A stretch of 38,067 bases of DNA from DASUMP01 sp036277635 (GTDB taxonomy: Bacteria > Actinomycetota > Acidimicrobiia > IMCC26256 > PALSA-610): NCBI GenBank assembly GCA_036277635.1, contig DASUMP010000281.1, forward strand, positions 1 through 38,067, given 5' to 3'. Positions 1 through 7,616 of the stretch are shown one piece after another. The translations under genes and the position numbers were made by a program. The notes beneath the pieces were generated by a model, which saw only the letters and a program-made list of their open reading frames with translations, had not been told where the DNA came from and searched no databases. Within the stretch, counting starts at the first letter, position 1. Each line of letters starts with the position of its first letter.

Positions 1-1113
1 GCGCCCGTCTACTTCGACGCGAAGAACGGGGTGTGGGGATTCGCGTCGTACGACGCGATCCTCGGAGCGAAGCAGGACCCGCGCACGTTCTCGAACGCCG
101 GCGGCGCGCGACCCGAGAACGGTCCGCTGCCGATGATGATCGACATGGACGATCCCGATCACATCCGTCGGCGCAAGCTCGTGAATCGCGGCTTCACGCC
201 GCGACGCGTCCGCGACAGCGAGGCCTCCATCCGTCAGGTGTGCGACGACCTCATCGATCGCGTCTGCGACCAGGGCGAGTGCGACTTCGTCCGCGATCTC
301 GCGGCTCCCCTGCCGATGATCGTCATCGGTGACATGTTGGGCGTCGCGCCGGACGATCGCGACGACTTGCTGCGCTGGTCCGATGCGATGGTGAGCGTGC
401 AGAGCGGCAGCGTCACCGAGGAGCTGCTCACCGCGTCGATGGACGCGATGAACGAGTACGTCGCGTACACGACGAAAGTGATCGAGGACCGGCGCGCCGA
501 GCCCACCGACGACCTGATGAGCGTGCTCGTACACGCCGAGGTCGACGGCGAACGGCTCGACCACGACGCGCTGATCTACGAGTCGCTGCTGATCCTCGTC
601 GGCGGCGACGAGACGACGCGCCACGTCATCAGTGGTGGGATGGAGCAGCTCGCGATCCACCCGGAGCAGCGACGGCTCCTGATCGACGAGCCCGCACGCA
701 TCCCGGTGGCGGTCGAGGAGATGCTGCGCTGGGTCACTCCGATCAAGACCATGGCGCGCACCGTCACCCGCGACGTCGCGCTCTTCGGCCAACCGCTCCG
801 AGCGGGTCAGAAGTGCGCGCTGCTGTACGAGTCGGCCAACCGCGACGAGACGCGTTTCGTCGACCCCTACCGCTTCGATGTCACACGCGACCCGAACGAG
901 CACCTCGCGTTCGGGTTCGGCACGCATTTCTGTCTCGGGAACGCGCTCGCTCGACTCGAGCTCACGACCATGTTCGAGCGCCTGCTCGCGCGCCTCCCCG
1001 ACCTCGAGCTCGTCGACGACCCGGCCACGCTGCCGCGTCGGCGCGCCACGTTCGTGAGCGGCCTCGAGCGCATGCCGGTCCGGTTCACGCCCACCGCGAG
1101 GAGTGCTCGATGA
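1..1113 (+). CDS. cyp142: Cytochrome P450, CYP142-like (5' end outside window)
   Basis: The reading frame is open from base 1, so the N-terminus lies upstream of the window. It is a heme-thiolate monooxygenase. The I-helix motif GGDETTRH is at 601-624, the K-helix ExxR lies in VEEMLRW, and the heme loop FGFGTHFCLG spans 910-939 with the Cys ligand codon at 931-933. Long stretches, such as SNAGG, the PMMIDMDDPDH segment, the CDFVRDLAAPLPM segment and FVSGLE..P, match what I recall of mycobacterial CYP142, which oxidises the terminal carbon of the cholesterol side chain. The subfamily is from memory; the P450 fold is certain. The stop overlaps the next start by 4 bp (ATGA), so the genes are translationally coupled. 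A steroid or other lipid substrate is inferred. Electrons would come from a ferredoxin system not present here. Confidence 0.9.
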   Translation, partial: APVYFDAKNGVWGFASYDAILGAKQDPRTFSNAGGARPENGPLPMMIDMDDPDHIRRRKLVNRGFTPRRVRDSEASIRQVCDDLIDRVCDQGECDFVRDLAAPLPMIVIGDMLGVAPDDRDDLLRWSDAMVSVQSGSVTEELLTASMDAMNEYVAYTTKVIEDRRAEPTDDLMSVLVHAEVDGERLDHDALIYESLLILVGGDETTRHVISGGMEQLAIHPEQRRLLIDEPARIPVAVEEMLRWVTPIKTMARTVTRDVALFGQPLRAGQKCALLYESANRDETRFVDPYRFDVTRDPNEHLAFGFGTHFCLGNALARLELTTMFERLLARLPDLELVDDPATLPRRRATFVSGLERMPVRFTPTARSAR

Positions 1114-1553
1114 CCGACACCGACCCCCGCGCCATCGTCGAGACGCTGTGGCGCCGGCTCTACGAGAAGGACTTCGACGCCGTCGGTGCCTTCTTCGCCC
1201 CCGACGGCGAGTACACCGACGTCCCCACGCCCGCCGACGACGTCGCCCGCGGACCCGAGCAGATCGCGGCGCGGCTGCGCGTCGGACTCGAACCCCTCGC
1301 GTCCATCGGTCACACGGTTCGCACGCTCCTCGTCGACGGCGACACGGTGATGACGGAGCACGTCGAGCACTGGGGGTGGCCGACCGGGGAGCGCGTCGAC
1401 CTGCCGTTCGTGTCGATCCACGAGCTGCGCGACGGCCAGATCGTCCGGTGGTGGGACTACTGGGATCTCGGCACCTTGATGGGCGCCGCGCCCGCATGGT
1501 GGGTCGAGCACATCATGGCGGAGTCGGCGCGCGTCGGCCTGCGCGAACCTTGA
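1110..1553 (+). CDS. NTF2-like (SnoaL / limonene-epoxide-hydrolase fold) protein
   Basis: A 147-residue protein whose ATG overlaps the P450 stop (ATGA). It begins with the helix typical of NTF2-like enzymes (AIVETLWRRLYEKDFDAVGAFF). It continues with an alternating beta-sheet pattern and ends in the block QIVRWWDYWDLGTLM, which resembles the WRDYFD block of limonene-epoxide hydrolases. The ERxD segment carrying two of the hydrolase's catalytic residues reads EHVEH here, so epoxide hydrolysis is doubtful. Some SnoaL-fold proteins instead act as isomerases or as binding proteins for steroid-like ligands. Its position between a P450 and a sulfotransferase suggests it handles an oxidised lipid intermediate. 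The fold is well supported, the reaction is not. Confidence 0.8.
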   Translation: MTDTDPRAIVETLWRRLYEKDFDAVGAFFAPDGEYTDVPTPADDVARGPEQIAARLRVGLEPLASIGHTVRTLLVDGDTVMTEHVEHWGWPTGERVDLPFVSIHELRDGQIVRWWDYWDLGTLMGAAPAWWVEHIMAESARVGLREP

Positions 1554-1567
1554 GCACGGCGCGCGCG

Positions 1568-2812
1568 ATGGTCGCGACGACGGCCGACGAGCTCGAACAT
1601 CCGCACACCCCGCGCAGCTTCCGCGCCGCCAACGCCGCGCTGCGCCCGGTCGCGACGCAGGTCGCGTCGCTCCATCCCGAGTCGATCGTGCAGCGGTCGC
1701 TCGCGCGAACTCGGCTCACCGACTTCGGCGGCGACAGCTGGCGCGCACCGCTCGACGTCCTCACGCGCGCCCTCGAGACCGAAGCGCGCCTCCACCCGAT
1801 CGGGCGCGTCTCCGCCCGACAGCAGCTCATCGGGTTGCTGACCACGCGGCTGCGCGTGCACGACCTGCTCACTCGCCACCCCGAGATCCTCGAAACGCCC
1901 GTGGTCGCGCCGGTCGTCATCCTCGGGATGCCGCGCACCGGGACCACGGCGTTGCAGCGGCTGCTCGCCCGCGAGCCGGCGTTCCGATCGCTGCCGCTGT
2001 GGGAAGCGATGACCCCGCTCCCGCCCGGCGACGCGGCCGACCGCGCTGCCGGCGCAGTCGCCGGTGCGCGCGTGAAGCGCTGCGAGCAGAGCCTGCGCCT
2101 CATCCACTGGGCCGGTCCCCAGATGCTCGCGATGCACGAGATGCACGCAACCGAAGCCGACGAGGAGATCTGGCTGCTGGCCGTCGACTTCGCGACGATG
2201 TTGTTCGAGGCCAGCTACCACGTCCCGAGCTTTCGCGACTGGTACCTGCGCACCGACCTCACCGGCGGCTACGAGTACCTGCGCACGCTGTTGCAGATCC
2301 TCCAGTGGTACCGCCCCGCCGAGCGGTGGCTGCTCAAGTCGCCGCAGCACCTCGAACAGCTCGGCCCGCTGCTGCGCGCCTTCCCTGACGCGACGATCGT
2401 GCAGACCCACCGCGACCCCGTGACCGTGACCGCGTCGTTCTGCTCGATGGGCGCCTACGGTCGACGGATGAACACCGACCACATCTCGGTGCGCGCGATC
2501 GGCGAGTACTGGAGCGCCCGCATCGAAGGGATGCTCCGCCGCTCGATCGACGACCGCGTCGCCGACGATCCGCGCTACCTCGACGTGCGCTTCGACGACT
2601 TCGTCGCGGACCCGATCGGACTGGCACGCGCCGTGTGCGAGCACGCGGGCGTCGGCGTGAGCCCCACGGGAGAGCGTCAGATGCTCGCCTACCTCGACGC
2701 GAACCCACGCGGCAAGCATGGCCGCCACGCGTATCGTCTCGAGGAGTTCGGCCTCGACGAGACCGAACGACGCGACGCGCTGCGCTTCTACTCCGACCGG
2801 TTCGGCGTGTGA
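1568..2812 (+). CDS. PAPS-dependent sulfotransferase family protein
   Basis: A 414-residue cytosolic protein. The 5'-phosphosulfate loop is at about residues 119-131 (GMPRTGTTALQRL) and the 3'-phosphate-binding segment (HRDPVTVTASFCS) at about 280-292. Both are characteristic of the Sulfotransfer_3 type found in actinobacteria, which moves sulfate from PAPS to an alcohol or phenol. The ATG at 1568 is taken as the start. A TTG at 1550 overlaps the preceding stop (TTGA) and would add six residues (LSTARA), which fits the coupled-overlap style of this operon. The acceptor is unknown. Because the gene lies between a CYP142-like P450 and an SDR, a hydroxylated steroid or lipid is a reasonable guess. 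Confidence 0.88.
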   Translation: MVATTADELEHPHTPRSFRAANAALRPVATQVASLHPESIVQRSLARTRLTDFGGDSWRAPLDVLTRALETEARLHPIGRVSARQQLIGLLTTRLRVHDLLTRHPEILETPVVAPVVILGMPRTGTTALQRLLAREPAFRSLPLWEAMTPLPPGDAADRAAGAVAGARVKRCEQSLRLIHWAGPQMLAMHEMHATEADEEIWLLAVDFATMLFEASYHVPSFRDWYLRTDLTGGYEYLRTLLQILQWYRPAERWLLKSPQHLEQLGPLLRAFPDATIVQTHRDPVTVTASFCSMGAYGRRMNTDHISVRAIGEYWSARIEGMLRRSIDDRVADDPRYLDVRFDDFVADPIGLARAVCEHAGVGVSPTGERQMLAYLDANPRGKHGRHAYRLEEFGLDETERRDALRFYSDRFGV

Positions 2813-2823
2813 CCTCCGCCGCG

Positions 2824-3660
2824 ATGCAGGATCTCGAGGGGAAGGTCGCCGTGGTCACGGGGGCGGCGAGCGGCATCGGCGCGGGCTTGTGCCGCGCGCT
2901 CGCGCAGCGCGGCGCGCGCGTCTTCGGCGCCGATGTCGAAGCCGCCCGGCTGACCGAGACCGTTGCGGCGCTCGGCGAGCGCGCCGTGGCGCACGTCACC
3001 GACGTGAGCGACCCCGGGTCGGTCGCCGCGCTCGCCCGTCGGGTGCACGAGGACCACGCGGCGGCTGATCTCGTGTTCGCCAACGCCGGCGTGTTCGCCG
3101 GTGGGCTGTTGTGGGAGGGCAGCGATCGCGACTGGGACTGGGTGCTCGGCGTGAACGTGCGCGGCGTCGTCCACACGATCCGGGAGCTCGTTCCCGCGAT
3201 GCTCGCCGCGCGGCGCGGTGGTCACGTCGCGATCACTGCTTCGCTCGCGGGCGTGGTCAGCGCCCCGCTATCGGGGCCGTACTGCACGTCGAAGTTCGCG
3301 GCGGTCGCACTCGCCGAGTGCCTCCACCACGATCTCTCGCTGCAGCCCGGGCACGGGATCGGGGTGTCGTGCGTCGTGCCGAGCGCCGTGCGCACCGACA
3401 TCGCGCGTGCCGATCGGAACCGTCCGCACGACCTCGACGGACACCCGCTGCCGAGCGAAGCGACCGCGATGGTCACCGCGGCGCTCGCGGCCGCGACGGC
3501 CGACGGGCGCGACGCCGACGACGCCGCGACGCACATCCTCGACCGGGTGCTCGCGGGAGAGTTCTACGTCGCGACGAGCGATTCGTTCGACCGGCTCGTG
3601 CCGGTGGTCAACGACACGCGGCAGCGGCACGCGCCACCGCAGCTGCTCATGTACGACTGA
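2824..3660 (+). CDS. Short-chain dehydrogenase/reductase (SDR)
   Basis: A 278-residue classical SDR. The Rossmann motif TGAASGIG lies near the N-terminus, followed by the NAG motif in LVFANAG, the catalytic Ser in ITASLAG and the YxxxK pair in PYCTSK. It should oxidise or reduce an alcohol/ketone with NAD(P)(H). ATG 2824 is chosen because the fold begins right after it (LEGKVAVVTG). A GTG at 2809 overlaps the sulfotransferase stop (GTGA) and would add five residues. It is the last gene of the four-gene coupled series starting with the P450. Its final 14 bases overlap the 3' end of the convergent PAP2 gene, so no terminator fits between them. Confidence 0.92.
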   Translation: MQDLEGKVAVVTGAASGIGAGLCRALAQRGARVFGADVEAARLTETVAALGERAVAHVTDVSDPGSVAALARRVHEDHAAADLVFANAGVFAGGLLWEGSDRDWDWVLGVNVRGVVHTIRELVPAMLAARRGGHVAITASLAGVVSAPLSGPYCTSKFAAVALAECLHHDLSLQPGHGIGVSCVVPSAVRTDIARADRNRPHDLDGHPLPSEATAMVTAALAAATADGRDADDAATHILDRVLAGEFYVATSDSFDRLVPVVNDTRQRHAPPQLLMYD

Positions 3661-4414
3661 CGTCGACCGCCCGTTCGTCGCCGCAACACCCGCCGCGGCG
3701 TTCGTGTTCACGCTCGAGGACGAACTCGACGAACAGCAAGAAGAACGCGCCGGCGACCAGACCACCGACGACGTCGGAGAACCAGTGGACGCCGAGGTAC
3801 ACGCGACTCGCGCCGATCAAGGCGATCGCGGCGACCGACACGGCGACCGATGCCCACCAGATCGTGCGCTTGTTCGTGAACAGCGCGACGATGATCGGGA
3901 GCAGCCCCCAACACGCGATCGCCGCCATCGGGTGTCCGCTCGGGAACGACGGTCCGTTGCCGGGCACGAGTCGCTCGAAGTCGGGACGGTCGCGCGCCAC
4001 GAGCGCCTTCAGCGTGAACTCGACGAGCGGGCGGGCGAGCATCGCGACGACGATCGTGAGCGCCGCAGCCCGACACCGCTGCCACACGAGCGCGGCCGAC
4101 GTCACACCGAGCGCGAGCACGGCTTTGGTCGAACCGAGCGCGGACGCGGTCATGAAGAAGCTGGTCCACGCCGCCGTGCGCGAACCCTCGACCCAGTGCT
4201 GGATCGGTTCGTCCCAGGTGAGCAGGAGGGTGCCGTGCGCGGTCTTCGCGGCGATCGCGAGGAAGGCGAAGAGCGACCCGAGGCCGATGAGGATCTCCCG
4301 CCGGTGCCCGTAGAGGCCCTGTGGGGTGAACGGTGGGGTGCGGTGCAGCGGGGAGCCCGACGCGGGGGTGGCGGCCTCGTCGGTTCGGGTGAGAACTGTC
4401 GTCACGGACACCAC
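3647..4414 (-). CDS. PAP2-family membrane phosphatase
   Basis: A 255-residue integral membrane protein with about six hydrophobic segments. It carries the three PAP2 signature motifs in order: KALVARDRP (KX6RP), SFPSGHP (PSGH) and SRVYLGVHWFSD (SRX5HX3D), so all catalytic Arg and His residues are present. Such enzymes dephosphorylate lipid phosphates (phosphatidate, undecaprenyl diphosphate) at the outer membrane face. The substrate here cannot be told from sequence. The N-terminus is uncertain: GTG 4414 is used, and GTG 4405 is also possible; neither has a clear Shine-Dalgarno sequence. The gene diverges from the PEP-utilising enzyme across a 115-bp gap. Confidence 0.88.
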   Translation of the reverse strand: MVSVTTVLTRTDEAATPASGSPLHRTPPFTPQGLYGHRREILIGLGSLFAFLAIAAKTAHGTLLLTWDEPIQHWVEGSRTAAWTSFFMTASALGSTKAVLALGVTSAALVWQRCRAAALTIVVAMLARPLVEFTLKALVARDRPDFERLVPGNGPSFPSGHPMAAIACWGLLPIIVALFTNKRTIWWASVAVSVAAIALIGASRVYLGVHWFSDVVGGLVAGAFFLLFVEFVLEREHERRGGCCGDERAVDVSRT

Positions 4415-4456
4415 CGGATCGGGAGCTCAGGATCTGGGACAATCCATCGTGGCAGA

Positions 4457-4479
4457 GCATTCCTCGGGGTACGGAATGC
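4457..4479. promoter_or_regulatory. Inverted repeat in the divergent PAP2 / PEP-enzyme intergenic region
   Basis: Perfect 7-bp arms GCATTCC and GGAATGC are separated by 9 bases. The repeat lies near the middle of the 115-bp gap between two divergently transcribed genes, where a repressor or activator could control both. No regulator is encoded next to it, and I recognise no known operator. Confidence 0.35.
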
Positions 4480-4529
4480 AACGGGTGAAGTTGTTGTCGA
4501 CATTGCACCCCGTCGGCTGAAGGGAAGGC

Positions 4530-6611
4530 GTGACGCTCACCGAGCTCTCGCACGACGACGCCCGTGCCGGCGTCCTCGACCTGTCCGAGGCCCACCACGT
4601 CTCGGCCGCGGGCGCGAAGGCGTCAGCCCTCTCGCGCGCTGCGCGCGCGGGGCTCCCGGTCCTCCCGGGGTTCGTCCTCACGCCTGCGGCGGCTGCGGGC
4701 CTTGCTGACGGTTCGGCCCACCCCGAGACGACCCGCCGTGCGCGCGCAGCGTGGCGCGCGCTGTCCGGCGAGGGGACCCGTGCGCTCGTGGTGCGCTCGT
4801 CGGCGACGACCGAGGACTCGCTCAGCTCCTCGATGGCCGGACGGTTCGTCTCCGTCCTCGACGTCGAGGGGTGGGAGGCGTTCCTCGAGGCGGTTGACCG
4901 GGTCGTCGCGTCGGGGCGCGACGTCGCTGGCCCCGACGGCTCCCCGACGGCGATGGCCGTCCTCGTGCAACCCCAGCTCCGGCCCGCCGCGGGCGGCGTC
5001 GCGTTCGGCGCCGATCCGGTCACCGGAGCGCGGCACCGGATCGTCGTCGCGGCCGTCGTCGGCGGGCCCGACCCTCTCGTGCGCGGCGACGACGCGGGCG
5101 TGCACCTGACGTTGACGCGACGTGGGCGCGTCGTGCGCGCGACCGAGTCGTTCGCGCCACTCGCTCCGCGCCGGGTCCGTCACGAGCTCGCCCGGACCGT
5201 CGTGCTCGCCACCCGCCATTTCGGTCGACCCCAAGACGTCGAATGGGCGTTGCAGGACGGCCGGATCGTGTTGCTGCAGAGTCGCCCGATCACCACGCTC
5301 GGTCCGAGCGCACGCGCGCGCGGCCCGCGCTACGGCCCGGGTCCGCTGGCCGAGACGTTCCCCGAGCCGCTGCACCGACTCGAGCGTGAGCTGTGGATCG
5401 AACCACTCATCACCGCAGCGCGCACCGTGCTGCCGCTGCTCGGGACGGCGTCGGCGCGCGCCGCGACCTCGCGCCCGCTGATCGTGACCCCCGACGGACG
5501 CGTCGCCGCCGACCTCGCGCTCTTCGGCGCCGAGGAGCGGGGCCGGGGCGTGCGTGGCGTGCTGCGGACGCTCGACCCGCGCCCCGCAGTCCGGCATCTC
5601 GCGGCGGCGTGGCGCATCGGACGACTGCGCGTCGCGCTCCCCGCGCTCGCCCGCGACGTCGTGCGCGACGCGGACCGGCTGCTGCGGCAGGTCCCCGCGC
5701 CGCCGACCCTCACCGACGACGAGCTCCTCGTCGTGCTGCACCGCACACGCGACGCACTCGTCGGGTTGCACGCGCACGAGATGCTCACCGGCCAGCTGCT
5801 CACGACCGACGTCGTGTTCAGCGGCGTCGGCGAGGCGTTGCGCCTGTTGACGAACGAGCGCGCGCGCCACCCGGACCGTGACGACGCACAGCGCGTCGCC
5901 CACGATCCGCTCCTGCTCGCGCTCGTCCCGCCCCGGATCGGAACGCCGATCGTGCTGCCGGCCACGGCGTCGACGGTCGACGCCATCGACGACGACCCCC
6001 GCGGTGTTCCGGAGGCCGCCGCCCTGCGCGAGGCGCTCCGGCTCCGGGTGCGCTGGATGCAAGAGCTCGGTGCACGCGCCGCGCTCGAGCTCGGTCGACG
6101 CCACGCCGCGAACCTCACGCTCCCCGACGCCCCCGCGGTGCGGCATCTGTCACTGTCCGATCTGGATCACCTCGCGCGCGGCTTCGCGCCCGCGGTCGCC
6201 CGCTTCACCGAGCGGCTCGATCGCACGCCGCTGCCCGCCCGCTTCCGCCTCACCCCGTCGGGGACGGTCGTGGCCGACTCGACCGAGCGTTCGGTCAGCG
6301 GGCGCGGTGCCGGCGGCGGGCGCCGCGCCGGCGTGGTCGTCGAGGCCGCCGCGCTCCCGGCGGCCGACGCCGTCCTCGTCGTGCGGACGCTCGACCCGAC
6401 GCTCGCGCCGATCGTGGGTGGACTCGTGGGTCTCGTGGCCGAGACCGGGAGCCCGCTCTCCCACCTCGCGATCCTGGCTCGGGAGCACGGTGTCGCGACC
6501 GTGGTCGGCGTCGACCACGCGATCCGACGGTTCCCGCCCGGGACGCGCGTGCTCGTCGACGGCACCACCGGCGAGGTCGTCGAGCTCGACGACGCGGGGA
6601 CGTCACCATGA
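4530..6611 (+). CDS. PEP-utilising / ATP-grasp enzyme (PEP synthase / rifampicin phosphotransferase-like)
   Basis: A 693-residue protein with GTG start 4530, preceded closely by the purine-rich AGGGAAGG. The N-terminal PPDK-type ATP-grasp domain (about 1-260) shows GAKASALSRA, VVRSSATTED, MAGRF, GGVAFGADPVTG and the closing segment DVEWALQDG...LQSRPIT. The C-terminal swivelling domain (about 605-690) carries the phosphohistidine motif ETGSPLSHLAILAREHG with His at about residue 645. Members transfer phosphate from ATP through this His to a small molecule: pyruvate in PEP synthase, rifamycin in RPH. The central region (about 290-600) does not look like either classic acceptor domain, and the protein is shorter than both, so the acceptor is unknown. 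It overlaps the next gene by 4 bp. Confidence 0.85.
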   Translation: MTLTELSHDDARAGVLDLSEAHHVSAAGAKASALSRAARAGLPVLPGFVLTPAAAAGLADGSAHPETTRRARAAWRALSGEGTRALVVRSSATTEDSLSSSMAGRFVSVLDVEGWEAFLEAVDRVVASGRDVAGPDGSPTAMAVLVQPQLRPAAGGVAFGADPVTGARHRIVVAAVVGGPDPLVRGDDAGVHLTLTRRGRVVRATESFAPLAPRRVRHELARTVVLATRHFGRPQDVEWALQDGRIVLLQSRPITTLGPSARARGPRYGPGPLAETFPEPLHRLERELWIEPLITAARTVLPLLGTASARAATSRPLIVTPDGRVAADLALFGAEERGRGVRGVLRTLDPRPAVRHLAAAWRIGRLRVALPALARDVVRDADRLLRQVPAPPTLTDDELLVVLHRTRDALVGLHAHEMLTGQLLTTDVVFSGVGEALRLLTNERARHPDRDDAQRVAHDPLLLALVPPRIGTPIVLPATASTVDAIDDDPRGVPEAAALREALRLRVRWMQELGARAALELGRRHAANLTLPDAPAVRHLSLSDLDHLARGFAPAVARFTERLDRTPLPARFRLTPSGTVVADSTERSVSGRGAGGGRRAGVVVEAAALPAADAVLVVRTLDPTLAPIVGGLVGLVAETGSPLSHLAILAREHGVATVVGVDHAIRRFPPGTRVLVDGTTGEVVELDDAGTSP

Positions 6612-7177
6612 CGGCCCGGCGGTTCGCCTACACCGCGTTGTTCGGGACCGTCGCCGCGACGGGCTGGTACTTCTTCGCGTACCTGACGCGCTGGGAGTGG
6701 AACCGCGCGATCATCTCCGCCCTGATCTTCCTCGCCGCCGAGCTGGCCCTGCTCGGCGCGCTGGTGCTCGACCGCATCGGTCGTCTCCGCGGCGAGATCG
6801 CCGAGCTCCGAGATCGCCGCGACGTCCCGCCGGCACGCGCGACCCGCCCCGAGATCCTCGCGCACGTGCGCGATGCGGCTCCCGAGCCGGACCGACCGTT
6901 CGAGTGGCTCGACCCCGACCGGACGACCGTGTTCATCCCGGTGCTCCTCGGCGCGGGCGTCATCGTCTCCGCGCTCGCGTGGGCCGTCGAGCGCCTGGCG
7001 CGCTTCACAGCCGGGGCGAGCCTGGAGCGCGATCTCGCCCGTCGACTCAGCGCGGTCGCGCTCCCCCGTTCGTTGCTCGTGACCGTCGACGACAGCCGAG
7101 CACCGCGATGGTCGGACGCGCCGCTCGACACCACCGACGCCGCCGCACTCCTGCGCCCCACCGCCTCCGGGACATGA
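6608..7177 (+). CDS. Uncharacterised three-TM membrane protein
   Basis: A 189-residue protein whose ATG overlaps the stop of the PEP-utilising enzyme (ATGA). Hydrophobic segments lie at about residues 7-27, 34-56 and 107-128. After the second comes a short charged, probably coiled stretch (RIGRLRGEIAELRDRRD), then a hydrophilic loop. The last 60 residues are soluble and rich in Asp and Ala. I recognise no family. Strict coupling with the enzyme upstream and the exported protein downstream suggests a membrane partner of that enzyme. Confidence 0.7.
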   Translation: MTARRFAYTALFGTVAATGWYFFAYLTRWEWNRAIISALIFLAAELALLGALVLDRIGRLRGEIAELRDRRDVPPARATRPEILAHVRDAAPEPDRPFEWLDPDRTTVFIPVLLGAGVIVSALAWAVERLARFTAGASLERDLARRLSAVALPRSLLVTVDDSRAPRWSDAPLDTTDAAALLRPTASGT

Positions 7178-7563
7178 CCCGTCGGCGCGTGCTCCGACTC
7201 GTCGCGATCGTCGCCCTCGTCGCCGTCGGCACGGTCGCGCTCGATCTGCTCAGTGACGCGACCCAGACGCGCGCCGACGAGCCCGTCGACGCCGCCCGCA
7301 CCGAGATCGTCGTACGCGTCCAGACGAACCGGTACCGCCAGAGCGCGTTGACCGCCGCCACCACGCTGTGGGGCGCGTGCGCGGCCACCGTGCCCGTACA
7401 GCTGGTCGGCGACCGGCCCGAGGCGCTCGACGACGAGCTGTTCCGTTACCTCGTGGAGCCCGCACTCGGCCGCTACCGGCGCGAACGCCTCGTCGGTTGC
7501 ATGAACGACGTCACCCTCGAGCGCGTGCGAGCCGAGGTGGTGCGGGTCACCCACCTCGACTGA
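7174..7563 (+). CDS. Small exported or membrane-anchored protein of unknown function
   Basis: A 129-residue protein starting inside the previous stop (ATGA overlap). It has a basic N-terminus (MTRRR), one hydrophobic segment at about residues 7-24 that can act as signal peptide or anchor, and an extracytoplasmic domain of about 95 residues. That domain has two cysteines (WGACAAT and VGCMND) that could form a disulfide. I recognise no family. It is the last gene of the operon and is followed directly by a strong hairpin. Confidence 0.7.
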   Translation: MTRRRVLRLVAIVALVAVGTVALDLLSDATQTRADEPVDAARTEIVVRVQTNRYRQSALTAATTLWGACAATVPVQLVGDRPEALDDELFRYLVEPALGRYRRERLVGCMNDVTLERVRAEVVRVTHLD

Positions 7564-7570
7564 CGAGACG

Positions 7571-7608
7571 GCGCGACCGGCGCGCACCGCAGTGCGCGCC
7601 GGTCGCGC
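7571..7608. terminator. Strong hairpin between convergent genes (bidirectional terminator)
   Basis: Perfect 17-bp arms GCGCGACCGGCGCGCAC / GTGCGCGCCGGTCGCGC with a 4-base loop (CGCA). It lies exactly between the end of the (+) operon at 7563 and the end of the (-) surface-protein gene at 7617. There is no T-run, as is common for actinobacterial terminators. Confidence 0.8.
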
Positions 7609-7616
7609 TCCCCCCG

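Noticed and set aside
1110..1553. Naming the NTF2-like protein a limonene/cholesterol epoxide hydrolase
   Set aside because: The fold and the C-terminal WxDYxD block fit, but the ERxD segment reads EHVEH, so the catalytic set is not intact.
4530..6611. Calling the PEP-utilising enzyme a rifampicin-resistance phosphotransferase
   Set aside because: The central region is shorter and not recognisably the rifamycin-binding domain; only the two outer domains match.
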